DNA of 64,000 bases from Spirometra erinaceieuropaei (GCA_902702965.1 CACRXP010000419.1:361528-425527), one strand, 5' to 3'. Positions 42,680-55,689 are shown, numbered from the stretch's first letter. Notes: a model not told the origin generated them from the letters alone. Numbers and translations: made by a program.

Positions 42680-44900
42680 TCTGACTTTGAGTACTTTTTT
42701 CTGTGTTTGCGGAACTACTGCCCCCACAAGCATGCGCGTTCTGAGCGGATGGGGTGCAGGTGCATGCCCTCCTAGGGGGGGGGGATGGTTGTTGATCGGG
42801 ATTTTAACCGACCTGATCATTTGCTGTGTGGACCAGAGGGTGTGGAATGGAGCGCCAAGGTGCGGGCTCGGCCTGGCCATCCACCTGCGCCCTCTTCCGC
42901 CTCCGGTCTTCTGGACTCTGTCTTGACTCCTGGCCCAGGTGGGGTAGGAGGAGGAGTGTGGTAGATGCGTCGCAAGTCTACTGTCACGATAAATCACGTG
43001 TAAGTCTCCGTCCCTGCTCTCACCTTCGCACATTCATGCACCGCATGGGCCTATTCGGTCACATGCGCATCCACGAAAACCTGCGGTAGATAACCGCCGG
43101 CCGCACTACACCACGACATTCTCCCTCACCACCATCTCACAGCACTTCAACATCGCCCACCGTAAACACCCAACTGCCACCTCCCACGCAAGTGGGAAGT
43201 GTGCGTCTCGACCCGGTCCCTATGCAGCTCCTGTTGCACGGGTGATTCGAGCCTGAGACTATCGCGGCGCGTCCGGCGCCGTGGAAAGGAAGGCTGCTGA
43301 TTGATGCCCCAACTCGGTCCACGCAGTCCGTCCCGTTGTGTGTTTGTGCGGAGTGGCGGACTGGTGGGTTGAGAGCCGGGCTGAAGCAGCTCCTTCCATG
43401 GCCCTCTATTGCATGTGCGTGATACGCCGCTCAACCTCCGTTGTGTAAAATCCCGGCGTTTGTGTTTGGTCGGCCAGTTCTTGCACGTGGCGCACGCAGA
43501 CAGGGTCACTAAACTATGTCAGCCACCGCGCCCATTCCCCGCTTCAGTCAAGTGGCCGGCTTTGACAATGGCTGGGAGCGGGGATGGAGAGTGGGGTCGA
43601 CGACTCAGCGCATTTTCGGCCACCTTATATAATCTGACGCGCTAGAAGCTATCACGGTGCGCCAAAAGCCGTGGCTTGGAAGGTTGCCAACTGACGGGAT
43701 AACTTGAACCTCGCAGTCGGCCCAGTGCTGTGTGTTTGCGTGGAGTGGCCAGCTGGTGTTCTGGGAGTCAGGCTGCAATGGCTCCTTTTTGTGGCATTTA
43801 TGGCACTCCCATTGTGTGGGATCCAAGCCGGGCGATGGCGGCACGCCTAGGGGTGGCCTCGTCTGCGTCAGCTACCTGAGCATTATCCCGCCCCTGTCAC
43901 CGGGTTCAGGTGGGGGAGGAGCGAGTGTGTCAGATGCAGCTGAGGTGCGGCCGTGCCAGCCTCCACTTCCTCTTGTTATTTGTCAAAACCCTAGTTATTT
44001 GTTGTGTGGACAAGGGGATGTGGAGTGGAACGCCAAGGTGAGGGCTCGGCCGTACCATCCACCTGCGTCCTCTCCCGCCTTCGGTCTTCTTGACTTTGTC
44101 TGGACACCGGGCTCAGGTGGGGGGGGGGGGAGGAGAGAGTGTGGTAGATGCAGCGCAAGTCCACTCTCACTATAAATCACGCGTCAGTCACCGTCGCTGC
44201 CCTCAGCCGGTTGTGGAACATGCGGTGGACATCGTCGGATGCGATGGTCGAACTAGTGTGTGTGTGTACTCTATGGGTAGTTCCTCTTAGTCAAAGACTG
44301 TTTGAAAGGTGACGGCCCAGGCTAAATGCAGGACCACGTGTCGCCCTTCTAGGTTAAAAGGTCTGTAAGCGTGTGCTACGCCAGTATCAGCAAACCATGG
44401 CCCTCGAAGCCTGGCATGCGCTGGCAGTTCCCTGGCCCCTGGTTTCCTGCCGGTAGATACGTTTGAACTCCCGCTAGGTACCCAGGTGATGGGCATCACT
44501 GGCTAATCATCATCGTCGCTCTGGCCCTGTTGGGGTTTTGTTGGCGAAAAATTCTGGTCATTTGCTGTGTGAGCCAGGGGATGTGGTGTGTGTGTTCGTG
44601 TGATGGCACGCCTTGGTGCCTCTCCGGCCGTGCTAGTTATCTGCGCCCTCCCCCACCTCCGGTCTTCTTGACTGTGTCTTGACACCAGGTCCGGGTGGGG
44701 GAGGAGAGAGTGCGGTAGATGCTGCGCAGGTCTACTATCACTTTAAATTATTTCACGCGCACTTCACTGTTCCCGCTCCGCCTTGCTGTGGAACACACTA
44801 TAGACACCGTCGAAACCGACGGTCGAACTCTCGGTGGGCTAAGAGTCAGTCTGATTTGGCTCCTTCATGTGACTGCGGATCTGAGATGGAGATGGTGTAA
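42680..44900 (+). repeat. Cluster of GC-rich composite repeats
   Basis: At least four cores are recognisable by CCGGTCTTCTTGACT or CCGGTCTTCTGGACT and a following CAGGTGGGG: about 42895, 43890 (partial), 44080 and 44650. Between them are copies of the CTGGTGGTCTAAGAGTCAGG-type and GCTTGGAAGGTTGCCAACTG-type parts (43340-43860). All recognisable copies are in plus orientation. Open frames here are repeat-derived and no gene is supported. Confidence 0.6.
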
Positions 44901-45049
44901 CTGCGTGTCGGTTAATATAGCCGGTGTCCATCCCTCTCTGCTACCGATCGCCCTCTTGCAACTCATCGTAACGCTCTGTAACTGAAGGGAAACCAACTAG
45001 GTTCACACAGTCTGACTTCGTAAGGTAGATGACCGTAGATTCTCCACCT

Positions 45050-45300
45050 TGTTTCAACCCTCGCCATCACTCGTTCCAGGGGTTGGTAATCCTTCGTAAA
45101 CTACGGAACCTAGACCTGGACAGCATATTCCAAGCGATCTCTCTCAATCAGTCGTGGATTCGATGCCCCTGCAGCTCTTCAGGAGGCTCATGGGCAATTA
45201 TTTATGTCCCCTCTCTTCCTTCGATTGTCCGAACCTGAGCCAAACTCCTCTGAGCTTCTGAAAATTCGTTTAAAACAATTTTACTTAAATCGTGTAAGTA
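45050..45300 (+). mobile_element. CR1-like LINE 3' end fragment
   Basis: The frame with SLNQSW and a shifted continuation LPLQLFRRLMGNYLCPLSSF matches the last residues of the LINE on the minus strand at 62861-64000 (LPQSVVEATSLQLFKKRLDD, YLCPLFSLDG). Only the extreme 3' end is present. Confidence 0.6.
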
Positions 45301-45474
45301 TTATTTTGATAGAACCGGGTTTAATTAGTCGTGTACAGCTGTATCTAACGAACTGACATTCAATCAAAGGGGTTTTCAACGGTCGTCCCTACTATCCTTC
45401 CCAAATAAGCTGAAATGAACCATTTAGAGTTGGTTCCAGATTGATTTCTGCCATGTCGATACATACAACGAGCC

Positions 45475-45660
45475 CGTATCTCGGTGGTTAAGGCGTTGGA
45501 TTTCTAACAGACAGGTCACGAATTCAAGCCTTTTGGTTGCATACCTCGGGGTTGGGTATGGCTGGCTGGTGTCAGCTAACAAGCCAGAAATGCTTACTCC
45601 AGTCTTCCTTGTCATTGCCGGTAATGCTGTTCTGTCTGTGCATATTAGATGTGCAGACGG
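45475..45660 (+). mobile_element. tRNA-derived SINE (plus)
   Basis: The head CCCGTATCTCGGTGGTTAAG with a B-box-like GTCACGAATTCAAGCC is followed by TCGGGGTTGGGTATGGCTGG, AACAAGCCAGAAATG and CATTGCCGGTAATGCTG. The tail is missing. This copy lies outside the host gene. Confidence 0.62.
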
Positions 45661-47820
45661 TTAATAGTAATGACTAACTGATACGCAGCCGTTTCGGCCA
45701 GCGATGTTTTTTTCAGTCAATTGTAAATCCAACCACTGCGACCACAATCACAACCACGTGCACGCCCACAATGCAGATATTTCGTACTCGGGCTCCGGCA
45801 GCGGTGGTGTTTGAAATTTGCGGTCACCTAGTCCCACTGAGGACTTAATCAAAATTTTGTGCATTAAGATAGCGCCAGTTAGCGTGTGAAGGCGTAGTCG
45901 TCACTTATCTCCGTGCGTAATCATATTTCGAAGCGCACATAATATCAGCAATCGAATTATAAACAAACCAGCAGATGAATCTACCAGACATTTAAATGAA
46001 GTTCTATCTATGGGACCCAACTAATGTACGGAGCGACTTGTCAGGAAGAGTGCAATATGCATACATAGTTTCGTCCTGGCAGACACTGATCACCTGGAAA
46101 TGCAAATTAGGCTGGTATTCGAGAGGATGATGAAGTTGCAGCTTCCACCAGCTGTTTCCAGCTTCAGTTTGTAGGGTCGAAATGCTTATTTATGCCGAAG
46201 TGTTTACTTTCCTCAATCCCAGTGTTAGTATTCTTTACATTTTTCCCGATCCAGTGCAAGTTTATTTACCGGAATAGATGCACCTGAGATCAAAAGTTAT
46301 GTCAGAAGACAGTCGGGATAACTCGGATATTCTTTGTGGTTCCATAGTAATAAACAGTAAGATAAGCAGAGCACGATAGGGTTAATAAGGCGGGAAATAA
46401 ATTCGAGTTGATTACAGGTGATTAGACGAGCGGTCAGCGAATAACACAAGTGTAATGGTAGGTTTAAAAGCGAGCGGCGACAAAGAACAATGGACAATGG
46501 ACGAAGAACAACAAGCAAAGAACGACGAGAAACAACGAGTAGGGACATGGAAACAAAGACAGGGGGCATTAGTAAAGTCTGGTTACTAACAAGCAGCTAG
46601 TAGCAAAGAAACGCAAAAGCACAAAATTCACGTCGTGGATGTCACGTCCAGTGTATGGATGACTTTTAACGGCAACTCTGAGGGTCACTAGCTGGGGTTG
46701 CACAAACTGCGTAAACTGCCACTTTCTGTAGAGTCACATTGATTTACTCCTCAAAGTAAGTAGGCTGCTGACAAATAAGTACCCGATAAATATCGGAGTT
46801 AAACAAGCAGAAGGCAAAATTTTCACAATTTTATGTTTCAGATGGGCGTCCTTTAGCCTAGGGAAGCCGCGACGTCCAAGTGTACGGATCATTTACTGGA
46901 AATCTGCTATTCCATCGGCTTTAGAATTCCAATCCTGATGTTGAGGGTCGTCGTACCGCAGGCGCCTAGGAATGTCGCAAAAAGCGGAGCAAAATTACTG
47001 CACATTCTGGCGGGTCATGTATATATGGCACATCGAGTATAATCGTCCTTTCAGAAATCTAATCAAGCGGCAGGACTGGCTTTCCGGGAAGTCTGATTAT
47101 ATAATTTCCCTAATCAAAACTACCAGTCCGGATTAAAAATCTGCATATAGGTCACCAATTTACAGTGTGCGAGATGAGTACTTGTAACGGCCGCAAAACA
47201 AAATCGATATCCACCTGAGGACTAGGAAGATGTTTATGAAGGTTTGCACAATAAAATCGAGTAAAAGGATAATCGCAGTCTATCTGCCATGGAATTCGGG
47301 TATGATTTATAATACAGGGAGTGAAACCCAATCAAGGCTGATTGTACGTGAACAAAAGACTGGAAGAGAATTTTGACAGCAGATAAGCTAAAGGGTCTAG
47401 AATACTGGTTGCAAGTAGAACCTCACCATATCAGAGCTGCATTTCACCCATATAGTTGGGTTCTCTGGAGTTAAAACTAAGTTAAGCGAAATCATGCCGG
47501 TTTAACGTGATTGAGAGAAAAAATGGAAAGTGGTATTTCAAACTCCTCCGTTACCTAGGCATGAAGTAGTTTACTATGGATGGCAACGTTGTGTGAATTC
47601 CGCGTTGACTGACACAAACTGCAGTATTCATACGAAGGCAATCATGCAAAGTAGATGGCAACAGGTATCGACGTATATAAATGTTTGTTGGAAAAGCAGC
47701 ACACAACCCCTACTGATACTTATAAGCAGCCTCTAGCGTATCTCGGTCAGCAGTGACCCCGAAATCCCACCAAAAAGAAACCCGATAGTTGAATAAATAA
47801 AGAGAAGCTAACAATACATT
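45661..47820. other. Intergenic, unrecognised
   Basis: No coding frame above 90 codons. 46640-46710 and 46845-46960 look like diverged direct copies (CGTCCAGTGTATGGATGACT and CGTCCAAGTGTACGGATCAT), hinting at an old repeat. No LTR or TIR borders could be fixed. Confidence 0.3.
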
Positions 47821-48344
47821 CCCTGCCAGCACTTGGCCCCCTCTTTAAAGGGGGCCAAGAAGGGGCTATGAGGGGGCCAGCCCCCTCGTAGTTTTCTCGT
47901 CGGTAATGCACTATTAACAGGCATTAGTCCGTGAATAGGCGTGCATTTTTCGGTTTAAAATTGTTTTTTGAATAGTAAAAAGTACTTTAGGACCTCGGAA
48001 GTTGTGCTTTTTACATATCTTGGCAATCCTGATATGAAGCTCTTAATTGTTTAAATGTGTCACTTTGCGGCACTTATCTCTCACGTGAGCTGCGTTCCTC
48101 TCGTTGTGAGTTCTAATACCGTCTACGTTGGTGTACGTGCATACGTTACTGTGGTATGTTACGAACTGTCCTTTTGCTGTCTTTTATGATATTTTGTTAC
48201 TTTTGACCTGTAAATTTGTATTATCATTGAATAATTGCCTGTTGATTTAAGCAATATCAATGAGATATTCGTTCTAGCAGAGTCATCTGAAAAGCTGCAC
48301 TTTGAGCCTTTGTTTATCATTTTTGTCATTGACATTAAGTAGAA

Positions 48345-48818
48345 ATGAAGCGTAAGTATTTTGGAATCAACCGGAGCACTGTCTATAAGCGAATCCAGCG
48401 CCTATAGAGGGCCTACTATGCCGCAACGGAGGCTGCCCAACCGGTTAATGTTCCATCGGCGTCTACTTTGCCAAGCGACTTTCCTGAATTAGAAATGCCA
48501 GAATTAACGGCTGAGGGTTACACTGGTAGGTTTTTCCATCGATGTAGAATATTAGTGGGTGTAGATTTTGCAGGCAGCCAAGTGCATGTGACGGAAAATG
48601 TGGGAAAATCTTTTCTGTCCGATTTACAAGAACTATGTCTGAAAACACGAATGCCTCTCTCTATGATGAAGGCTTTATTCTCCAGTAAGAATCCGTGTAT
48701 ATTATGCCAACTTTTAGACCACGCAATAGCTCGGAAAATACACCTTGGTGGAGAGACTCCAGCCAACCTACGCCACCATGGGCTAATCAGTACGCCGTTT
48801 CTTTTAAAGTTTACTTAA
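48345..48818 (+). pseudogene. Broken ORF 1 of the TIR element (N-terminal helix-turn-helix-like start)
   Basis: It starts ATG at 48345 with MKRKYFGINRSTVYKRIQRL then a TAG. The same frame continues for 137 codons (RAYYAATEAAQPVN, PELEMPELTAEGYTG, HRCRILVGVDFAG, SKNPCILCQLLDHAIARKIH). The basic start is like the N-termini of large transposon-encoded proteins that I recall from invertebrate genomes. No catalytic domain is visible, so it is either internally deleted or a non-transposase protein. Confidence 0.45.
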
Positions 48819-49496
48819 GGCCGCCCCGGGAACCCAGCACGACCGCGTTTGACAAACGGTTATCACAGGTGCAGCACGATGGTGAATGCGTCCGGTAAGA
48901 CTGTTCTGACTCTTGATGACATGCGAGTAGAAAGAAAGTTGATTACGTTGCTGAGGAACTCGTCGAACTACGGGCTGACATAACGCAGGTTAAGGCTACA
49001 TTGGCCGAAATTTTAAAGGCCGTTCAGGAATTACGTCTGCCTGCTGAAGCGAGACCTCCTTCACTGAAGTTGTCTCTGTGTACGAAGGAGGCTTACAAGG
49101 CTTTCGTCAGTGAGCTTGAGAAGAATGCTAGTTTCGCTCAAGACGTGAATGGATTGTAGATTAAACGTCTGGCGATTACAGACGGGCGAAACGAGAAAGA
49201 GTTTGTCAGAAATCTACTGACCACTCTACTCGGCCACCCCCTATGCCTCAGTTTCTGCTGGGGCGGAGCAAGAGATAAGCAGGCCTTCGTCGGCAGCCCC
49301 CTTTATGGCCTTGTTATTGGTAGGATATTTATTTTTAAGATTACTTGTTCAGCTGCAATTCGTGAACACGCCGCCTTCTCAAATTGCACTGTTGACACAA
49401 TTCGCAAGAGTACAATTGATTGCTTCCACGGCGCGCGTGACAGATACGGTGGCCGATCAAAGCGGAGAGACAATACCACTGCAAATGCCACGGTAA
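48695..49496 (+). pseudogene. DUF4806-like pseudogene (ORF 2 of the TIR element)
   Basis: In two frames: SSENTPWWRDSSQPTPPWAN at the start, then VAEELVELRADITQVKATLA, CTKEAYKAFVSELEKNASFA, a TAG, IKRLAITDGRNEKEFVRNLL, TTLLGHPLCLSFCWGGARDK. After a shift or a short intron at about 49320 it continues SAAIREHAAFSNCTVDTIRK and GARDRYGGRSKRRDN. The order (short coiled coil, then a helical domain with a W-G-x-K-like motif, then A-x-R...DR.GG+.+R) is what I recall of DUF4806 proteins. No function is assigned to that domain. The stop and frame changes make it a pseudogene. Confidence 0.5.
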
Positions 49497-50337
49497 ATTA
49501 ATTGACTTGAGTCTTTATAAGCCACTTTCAGCTTCCCGTCAGCTACAGCTCAGCCGAAGAATATATGATACAATCTACTTCCGAGGACACTGTAAGTGAG
49601 CGTTTCTTTATATCTATTAAACCTGCATTTATTCGAGCCTATCAACTTCAAACTACTTATATCATAAAATATACTACTAAAATGCCTTATTTCAATAGTA
49701 TGTTTTTTGACAATTTAATTAATAGGACGCTGTGCTTTATTTTATTGTAGATACCCGCACCGACATGGACGGATTACCAAATATGTCCCTTGAGGAAACA
49801 TGACTATTTGTACGTATCAAATTTTCATTTTTATAGATCAATAAATTTTCTTTAACCAATAAATGCCGTTCAAGTGTGCTGATGGATATGGTTCGTTGGT
49901 GGGTTTGCAATCACGCGTGAAGGTCCGCTAACGGTCGCGGGAGATATTGGCTTTGGGAAGGCGAGCCGGAATGAAACATGACATATTTGGCGAAATGGGG
50001 TTCGCTAGAAGGTAACAAGGGATAAAATAGGACAGATACCGGGGAAAATCTGTCTAGGAAAAGAGTGATCAGGATTAAAACGCGAGTAATTAGACGTTAG
50101 TGGATCGGTATTACGGTCAGACAGTCGAATATGGCCATGGGTGGGGGCAAAAAACGATAACTATAAGGCGTCCCCCTGCGCATTTTTTTGTCGATGAGGG
50201 GGCCAGAGGGGGCCACATCGGGGATTTGCCCCGCCATAGCCCCCTCTCCAGCCCCCTCATAGCCCCCTCTGGCCCCGCCACAGCCCCCTCATGAGGCGGG
50301 GCCGTGAGGGGGCCAGAGGGGGCTGGTGCTGGCAGGG

Positions 50338-51999
50338 CTGCTTCATCTGGCCTTCTGCGCATGGAGATAACAGGCTCAGTGTGCTAAAACCCTTATTAGA
50401 GGCAAGAGCCACCGAAATAATGTGTTCTGGTGCCTGCTTTAGTGACCTCGAGCAGAATACGGTAACAGTCGTCCCCAAAACCAAAGCGTTTTAATCATCG
50501 GGTAAAACTGAGGAAGAGGAATGGAAAATGGACGGTGTTTAAGTCGTGACAAATTAGGATTTTTCGATTGGGAATGTTTGGTGCTGAAGAAATGGGTTTT
50601 CATCTGTTGTGAGTTTCAGAGCAGACTAAGAGTCCATAGGAGACTTAAATGGTGCCAGTGGATTTCCTTTCTTCAGAGCCATTGGAATTAATATCTTCTC
50701 CGTATTTTTAGGTTTTCATGGCCAATATCGTTCATATGCTCTCCTTCAAGTAATTACATATGCAACCATTGATAATGACTGGTTGGTATAAGGAATCCTA
50801 ATGAAAATTTTAAATAAACGAGGAAGTAACCATTAGGAAAATCGATTAGCTCAGTTTTAAGCGCGCCTCGATCGTCCATAACGTCCCAAAACTCCGCCGA
50901 AAATAATCCAGACACTCAACAACGTAAGAGGGACCAAGACAGTCTCTATGCTGATATATCTACTAGCACCTGATTAGGCAACGTTAAGGCCGGTGTAGTG
51001 TGCGGAGAAAAGACGTTGTATGTGATGACCATTTACAAATTTTGGGGAAGATCCGTGTTGAACCTTCTTAAAAAGGCAAACATGAAACATTATCAGATTG
51101 CACTAAACGACGAGAAAGGGGAGAATGGAACAAACAAGATCTAGATGAGTACATATAGAAATTTGATGAAAAAGATAATTAAACATGCTAGCTGGCTTTT
51201 AAAAACAAGTGCTCCGATGGATAGTGTAAAACATAAAACGGAAACTGAGTCAGTGGATGTGCAATTGGAATGATAGTGAATGGGTCAATGAAAGCGATTT
51301 TGGACATACTTATAAATACGCGTGAAAATTACAACAGAAATTGGACCTCTAAATCTAAAAATTATAAAGGAAACCGGCAAGGAAGGTTTGTGAAGGCCAT
51401 GTTATTTTTACGAGACCTATTAACACGGAAAATGCAAAACTATGGCCTGTAATTCACAGCCCAAACAATCAACAGACAGAGTAGTGTAACTCCCCACCAA
51501 ATAGATCGAGTTTGCTGAGTGGAGCGAACGCTTTTGACGCGAATCTAGGACGAAGATGGCGTAATCGTGCATCGGTTAAGATGGATGGTGATCCTTCCCA
51601 TTGGATTGTCGTCTCCGCTCCCACAACTTTCGTCAAAACGTTCGTATCACATTCTACTTCCCGGATCCATCCACGTCCCCCCCTTCCGCAATTACATACA
51701 GTGCCGCCTTCCTCACCGGCTGTCTTACTGACATGGTGGTTTCATCTCCCAGGCCATATGGATTATCTTCCTGATGCAACTCGTCCCATGTTGTACCATT
51801 ACCATTTGCCCCTATACTACATTTCTTCTGCCCTTCATATGCCTATTTTGCTCGCCTAATTTAATTTTCACCTCCTTGCCTGAATGAGTGCGATGACGTG
51901 CCTACTTAGTCTGTTCAGCTCGACCTCAGCCTGGTGTTATTCTCGGTGTTTTATATTACCCAGCGTGTGCCACCCTCCACGTCCTCAGCCACCAGAGCA
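50338..51999. other. Intergenic, unrecognised
   Basis: AT-rich sequence with no family match. The 115-codon frame at 51512-51859 just before the LINE could be LINE 5' sequence but has no recognisable motif. Confidence 0.3.
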
Positions 52000-54334
52000 G
52001 TAAACAGAATGTAAGTCTATGGTGTCCTCGGGCTCCACAGACGTTTCCTATAAGTTGCTGACGCTTGTTCAACGCTTGGTGATTTGTCCTAAACAGGTTC
52101 TTGGAACACTCCGAACCCACGTCATTGGGGCTGGCAATGAATACAGATTAACAAGTATCAGAGACGCTCCGACATGTACGACATGTGTAAAAGTGAGGCT
52201 GATAAACTTCGAAGGTACTGTGTGCTATGCATATTGCGAAGTCCTTTAGAGCATTCTAAAATCCTCTATGGTAATATACGTAGTGGCAAGAGAAATCGCG
52301 ACCCAATTTCAGCACAGAGGTCCCAAAACGGAATAAATGAGACAGATAATCACATGAAAACATCAGTCTTCTCCAGATTCTTTCAGTCGGTATTCACTCA
52401 CGAAAAAATCCTCCTCCTATGCCCTGCCTAGACCAACGACAAAATCCTTCCTCTTCTGCATTGGAAGACAATTTTTTCTTCTCATCCACGTTGATAAGGA
52501 CTGAACTACGCCGGCCAAAAACTTGCAAATCACCTGGTCCAGATAGACTTCATTCACTTGTCTTCCGAGAATTAGCTGACGTGCTGTGTGGGCCGGTGTC
52601 CATGATATTTCAGAAGTCCATAGAAGAATGCAAACTGACGGAGGAATGGAAAACGGCCTATAGTTCTCCAATCTATACAGGAGGATCTAGACTGGAACCT
52701 GAAAATTACCGTCCTATTAGTTTAACCTTCATTTCGTGCAAGGTCATGGAACAACTTATTAAAGGACATTCAATGATTTATCGGCAGCAGAGGTACCTGT
52801 TGTGTGCTGCCCAGTACGGATTTCGTCGTGGTCACTCATGTCTTACAAGCTGTCTTTACTCGCAGGAAAGATGGACAAAAGTCATAAACCAAGGCCGTTC
52901 AGTGGATGTCATCTTCTTTGACTTTAACAAGACGTTTGTTAGCGTCCCTCATGGACGATTCCTACAGAAGATTTGGTAGTGTGGAAAACAGGGCAGCACT
53001 TTTAAGTTGATTAAAAGTTTCCTGTCATGCCGTCTCCAAAGAGTGATTGTTGGTGCCACGGAATCCGAATGGGGCCAGTTAAAAGCGGCGTTCCGCAGGG
53101 TTCAGTCTTGGGTCTTCTCCTCTTCCTCATCTATATAAACAACTTTCCTGCAAACCGTGAATGCGATGGCATCTTGGTTGCAGATGATATAACTACCTGG
53201 AAAATAATCAGCTGTACTGGCGACTCGCCGAAACTACCAGAAGATGTTCATAAGTTGGCTGCATGGTCCACAATGTGGCTTCTAGCGTTTAATGTATCCA
53301 AATGTGTAGTCTCGCACCTAGAATCTGGTCGAACGCGCCTACCAAAGCACCAGTACACCATAAATGGGGTTCCGCCAAAAGAAGTGGACACGCACAAAGA
53401 CTTAGGTGCCTGAACAAGTTCAAACTTGTTGCCCTCCGAGCACTGTAAAAGAGTCATTCAAAAGGCAACCAGCATCATGCAATAGACTGGGCGTGCCTTC
53501 ACAGTCTTTCCTCCCGAACTCTTCTCACAGATATTCTTAACATTTATCAGACTGCATTTGGAAAACGGAATGCCATCATGGAAGCCCTGGATGAAGAAAG
53601 ACAGTAATGCCATAGAGCAGGTGCGACTACGGGCCACAAACCTGGTGGACGGTCTCAGGACTCTGTCATACCCAGAAAGATTGATCCAGCTAAACGTCTT
53701 CCCCTTATAGACGAATGAGGTGTTACTTTTTATGGACATTCCGCATTATCCACGGGCACGCATGTTCGCTCAAACCTCTGACCTCACGACCATGAGTCAC
53801 CTGCACGGTCATCTGTGCAAAGTCAAGTGGGAGCGTGCACGCCCACACCATCGGAAATCCCCTCCCAGCCAGCGTGTTGTTCGACCATAGGACCAACTCC
53901 CAAGTGAAATAGTTACATACGGTCCAATGACTGCATTCAGAAAGCAGTTGGGCCGTCCGGTCTTTGACAGGCAACGATCCCTACTGCACGGCCATCTGTA
54001 TCCAGCCAAAAACTTTATTTTCGGCTTTCATCCCTACGTAACACAGCCCTGACTTTTCATGAAATTTTCCAAAGAAAACTAGGCAAATGACTACACTTTG
54101 CGCTGATTGTATACGACTGCACTTAAAATTTCATATGTACATGAAAAAGACCGCCTGCCGCACCCTTCGCAGTCCCACACAGTAAAACGATTTCGGTAAA
54201 CAAATATGTTACTGAAAATTTTGAGTAGGGCGTGCATGTAATACTTACACCATGTTACCATTTTAAATAGGGTCGTCAAGGCCATTGCCTAGTACCCCAA
54301 ATATACTACTACTACTACTACTACTACTACTTTA
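52000..54334 (+). mobile_element. CR1-like LINE, decayed, with (TAC)n tail
   Basis: A relic FSRFFQSVFTHE is at 52370-52410. RT part 1 (52419-52979): KTCKSPGPDRLHSLVFRELA, EWKTAYSSPIYTGGSRLEPE, NYRPISLTFISCKVMEQLIK, AQYGFRRGHSCLTS and VDVIFFDFNKTFVSVPHGRF. RT part 2 (53027-53413): SGVPQGSVLGLLLFLIYINN, then VADD where active elements have FADD, then WLLAFNVSKCVV. The tail 53720-54060 gives SDLTTMSHLHGHLCKVKWER and QRVVRP.DQLPSEIVTYGPM. It ends in the (TAC)n run. Many stops and frameshifts; not active. Confidence 0.78.
54303..54334 (+). repeat. (TAC)n microsatellite, LINE 3' tail
   Basis: About ten TAC/ACT units directly follow the decayed LINE 3' region (AAATATACTACTAC). This is the usual position of a simple-repeat tail of a non-LTR element. 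Confidence 0.75.
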
Positions 54335-55689
54335 AAACATCTTGGTCAAACTCGAAAGCTACAGTCCTTAGCCGGGCCAAATTTTGGAGGACGGATTTCG
54401 CGTTGAGGGAATATGCACCGAGACGTATTACTGAGATGCACTTTGGGTCCATTACTGTTTTATAGAAAAGGAAAAATTTACGGTGGGAAACTGTTATCAT
54501 AGAAAATAGTTGACGATTTCCAGCTTTCTATACAAGCATTACTGTCAGAAACATATTCGCGTATGATCCAAGGTGAGGAATGGTATTTCGTGAGGTCGAA
54601 AAATGGGAGGAGGAATAAAAGTAAAATTTTGAGAGCGATTGGCATAATATGAGTGAGACTTACATTTGAAAATAGGCTCAAGGGTTTAGACAAAGTGTTT
54701 TTTATAGGATTGGGTTCAACTACTCGGGGGCCTATGCAGGCCGTCGGGTTGGGAAGATTACTTATCACAATGTTTGCAAGTATCGTTAACGCTGGTTTGT
54801 TAAGATGCTTCATAACCGCAATTGCATTCTCAATTTACAAATATGTGTTATGAACAGGCGGAGATTACCCTGGAGTATTTTTCAGTTTATTCGTCTGTGC
54901 CATGTGGTCAGGTGTGATTGGCGTGGCATAGGAATTAAGTGGATTTGACCCAATTTTTAAAATGAGCCACGCAGCAACACAAAAAGGCAGTGAGACGTGC
55001 TGTGTCAAAATACCCGTAGTTATTTAATGCGAAAGATTCAAAGGAATTCTGAAATTATTTCTAGAGGATTATATGGCGCCTAGTTAAATTTCTTTGCCCC
55101 ATGATAAGGATGAGATCACCGTGGGTCAGTCCGACAATAAAAAATATTTTTTAAGAATAAGAAGAGGTTGTGGAAAAAGTATATGTGTTTTGAAGATCGC
55201 ACAACGCTCGTCGAATATAAGGGGCAGTGTAATTAATGCCGCAAACAAATACGGGTTGGTAGAACTACTTGTGAGCGCCGACCGACATCGGAATCCACTA
55301 TTTGTCTCAAGAATTTTTAAATAAACAAATAAATAATTTCTGTAAAAGACCCATCGGGTCCCATCAACGTAAGTAAAATGAATTTTCATATAAATGTTAG
55401 ACGCGGTAGGCAGAATCTGCACAAAGTGTTACTCATAGTTTCTAAATTAGAAGTCCGCGGTAGGAAAAGCAGTGACCAAATTACATGTCTACAGGATAGC
55501 CTCGGAAAGTCACTACTCAGGGGGCCACAGAAAGTTCAGTTGCTGTCTCAATTTTCTCGATCAGCTTTTATGGTGGAGTCATCTGACGACAATCAGAAGT
55601 TCAAAATGGGCGAGATACTGCCGTCATCGAAGCCTTTGCTCTTTTTTCTTCTAAGAATCAAGACGAACACTCAGTCAAATTAAACCACA
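54335..55689. other. Intergenic, unrecognised
   Basis: Only short open frames on both strands, none with a recognisable domain. It lies between two decayed LINEs and may be very old LINE or host sequence. Confidence 0.3.

Larger units (their letters stand above)
47821..50337 (+). mobile_element. TIR element with CCCCCTC-rich subterminal blocks and DUF4806-like gene
   Basis: CCCTGCCAGCAC at 47821-47832 is the exact reverse complement of GTGCTGGCAGGG at 50326-50337. Inside each end lie dense CCCCCTC/GGGGGCC blocks (47835-47887 and 50196-50325) seen nowhere else in the window. The left block contains a hairpin (GGCCCCCTC TTTAAA GGGGGCC). Between the ends is a broken two-part gene (48345-49500). 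I see no matching target-site duplication. The layout is that of a DNA transposon, but its superfamily is not settled. Confidence 0.6.

Noticed and set aside
46297..46569. 90-codon minus frame rich in Leu/Ser that might be a membrane protein
   Set aside because: No conserved motif, no start context, in unannotated AT-rich sequence with no neighbouring exon signals.
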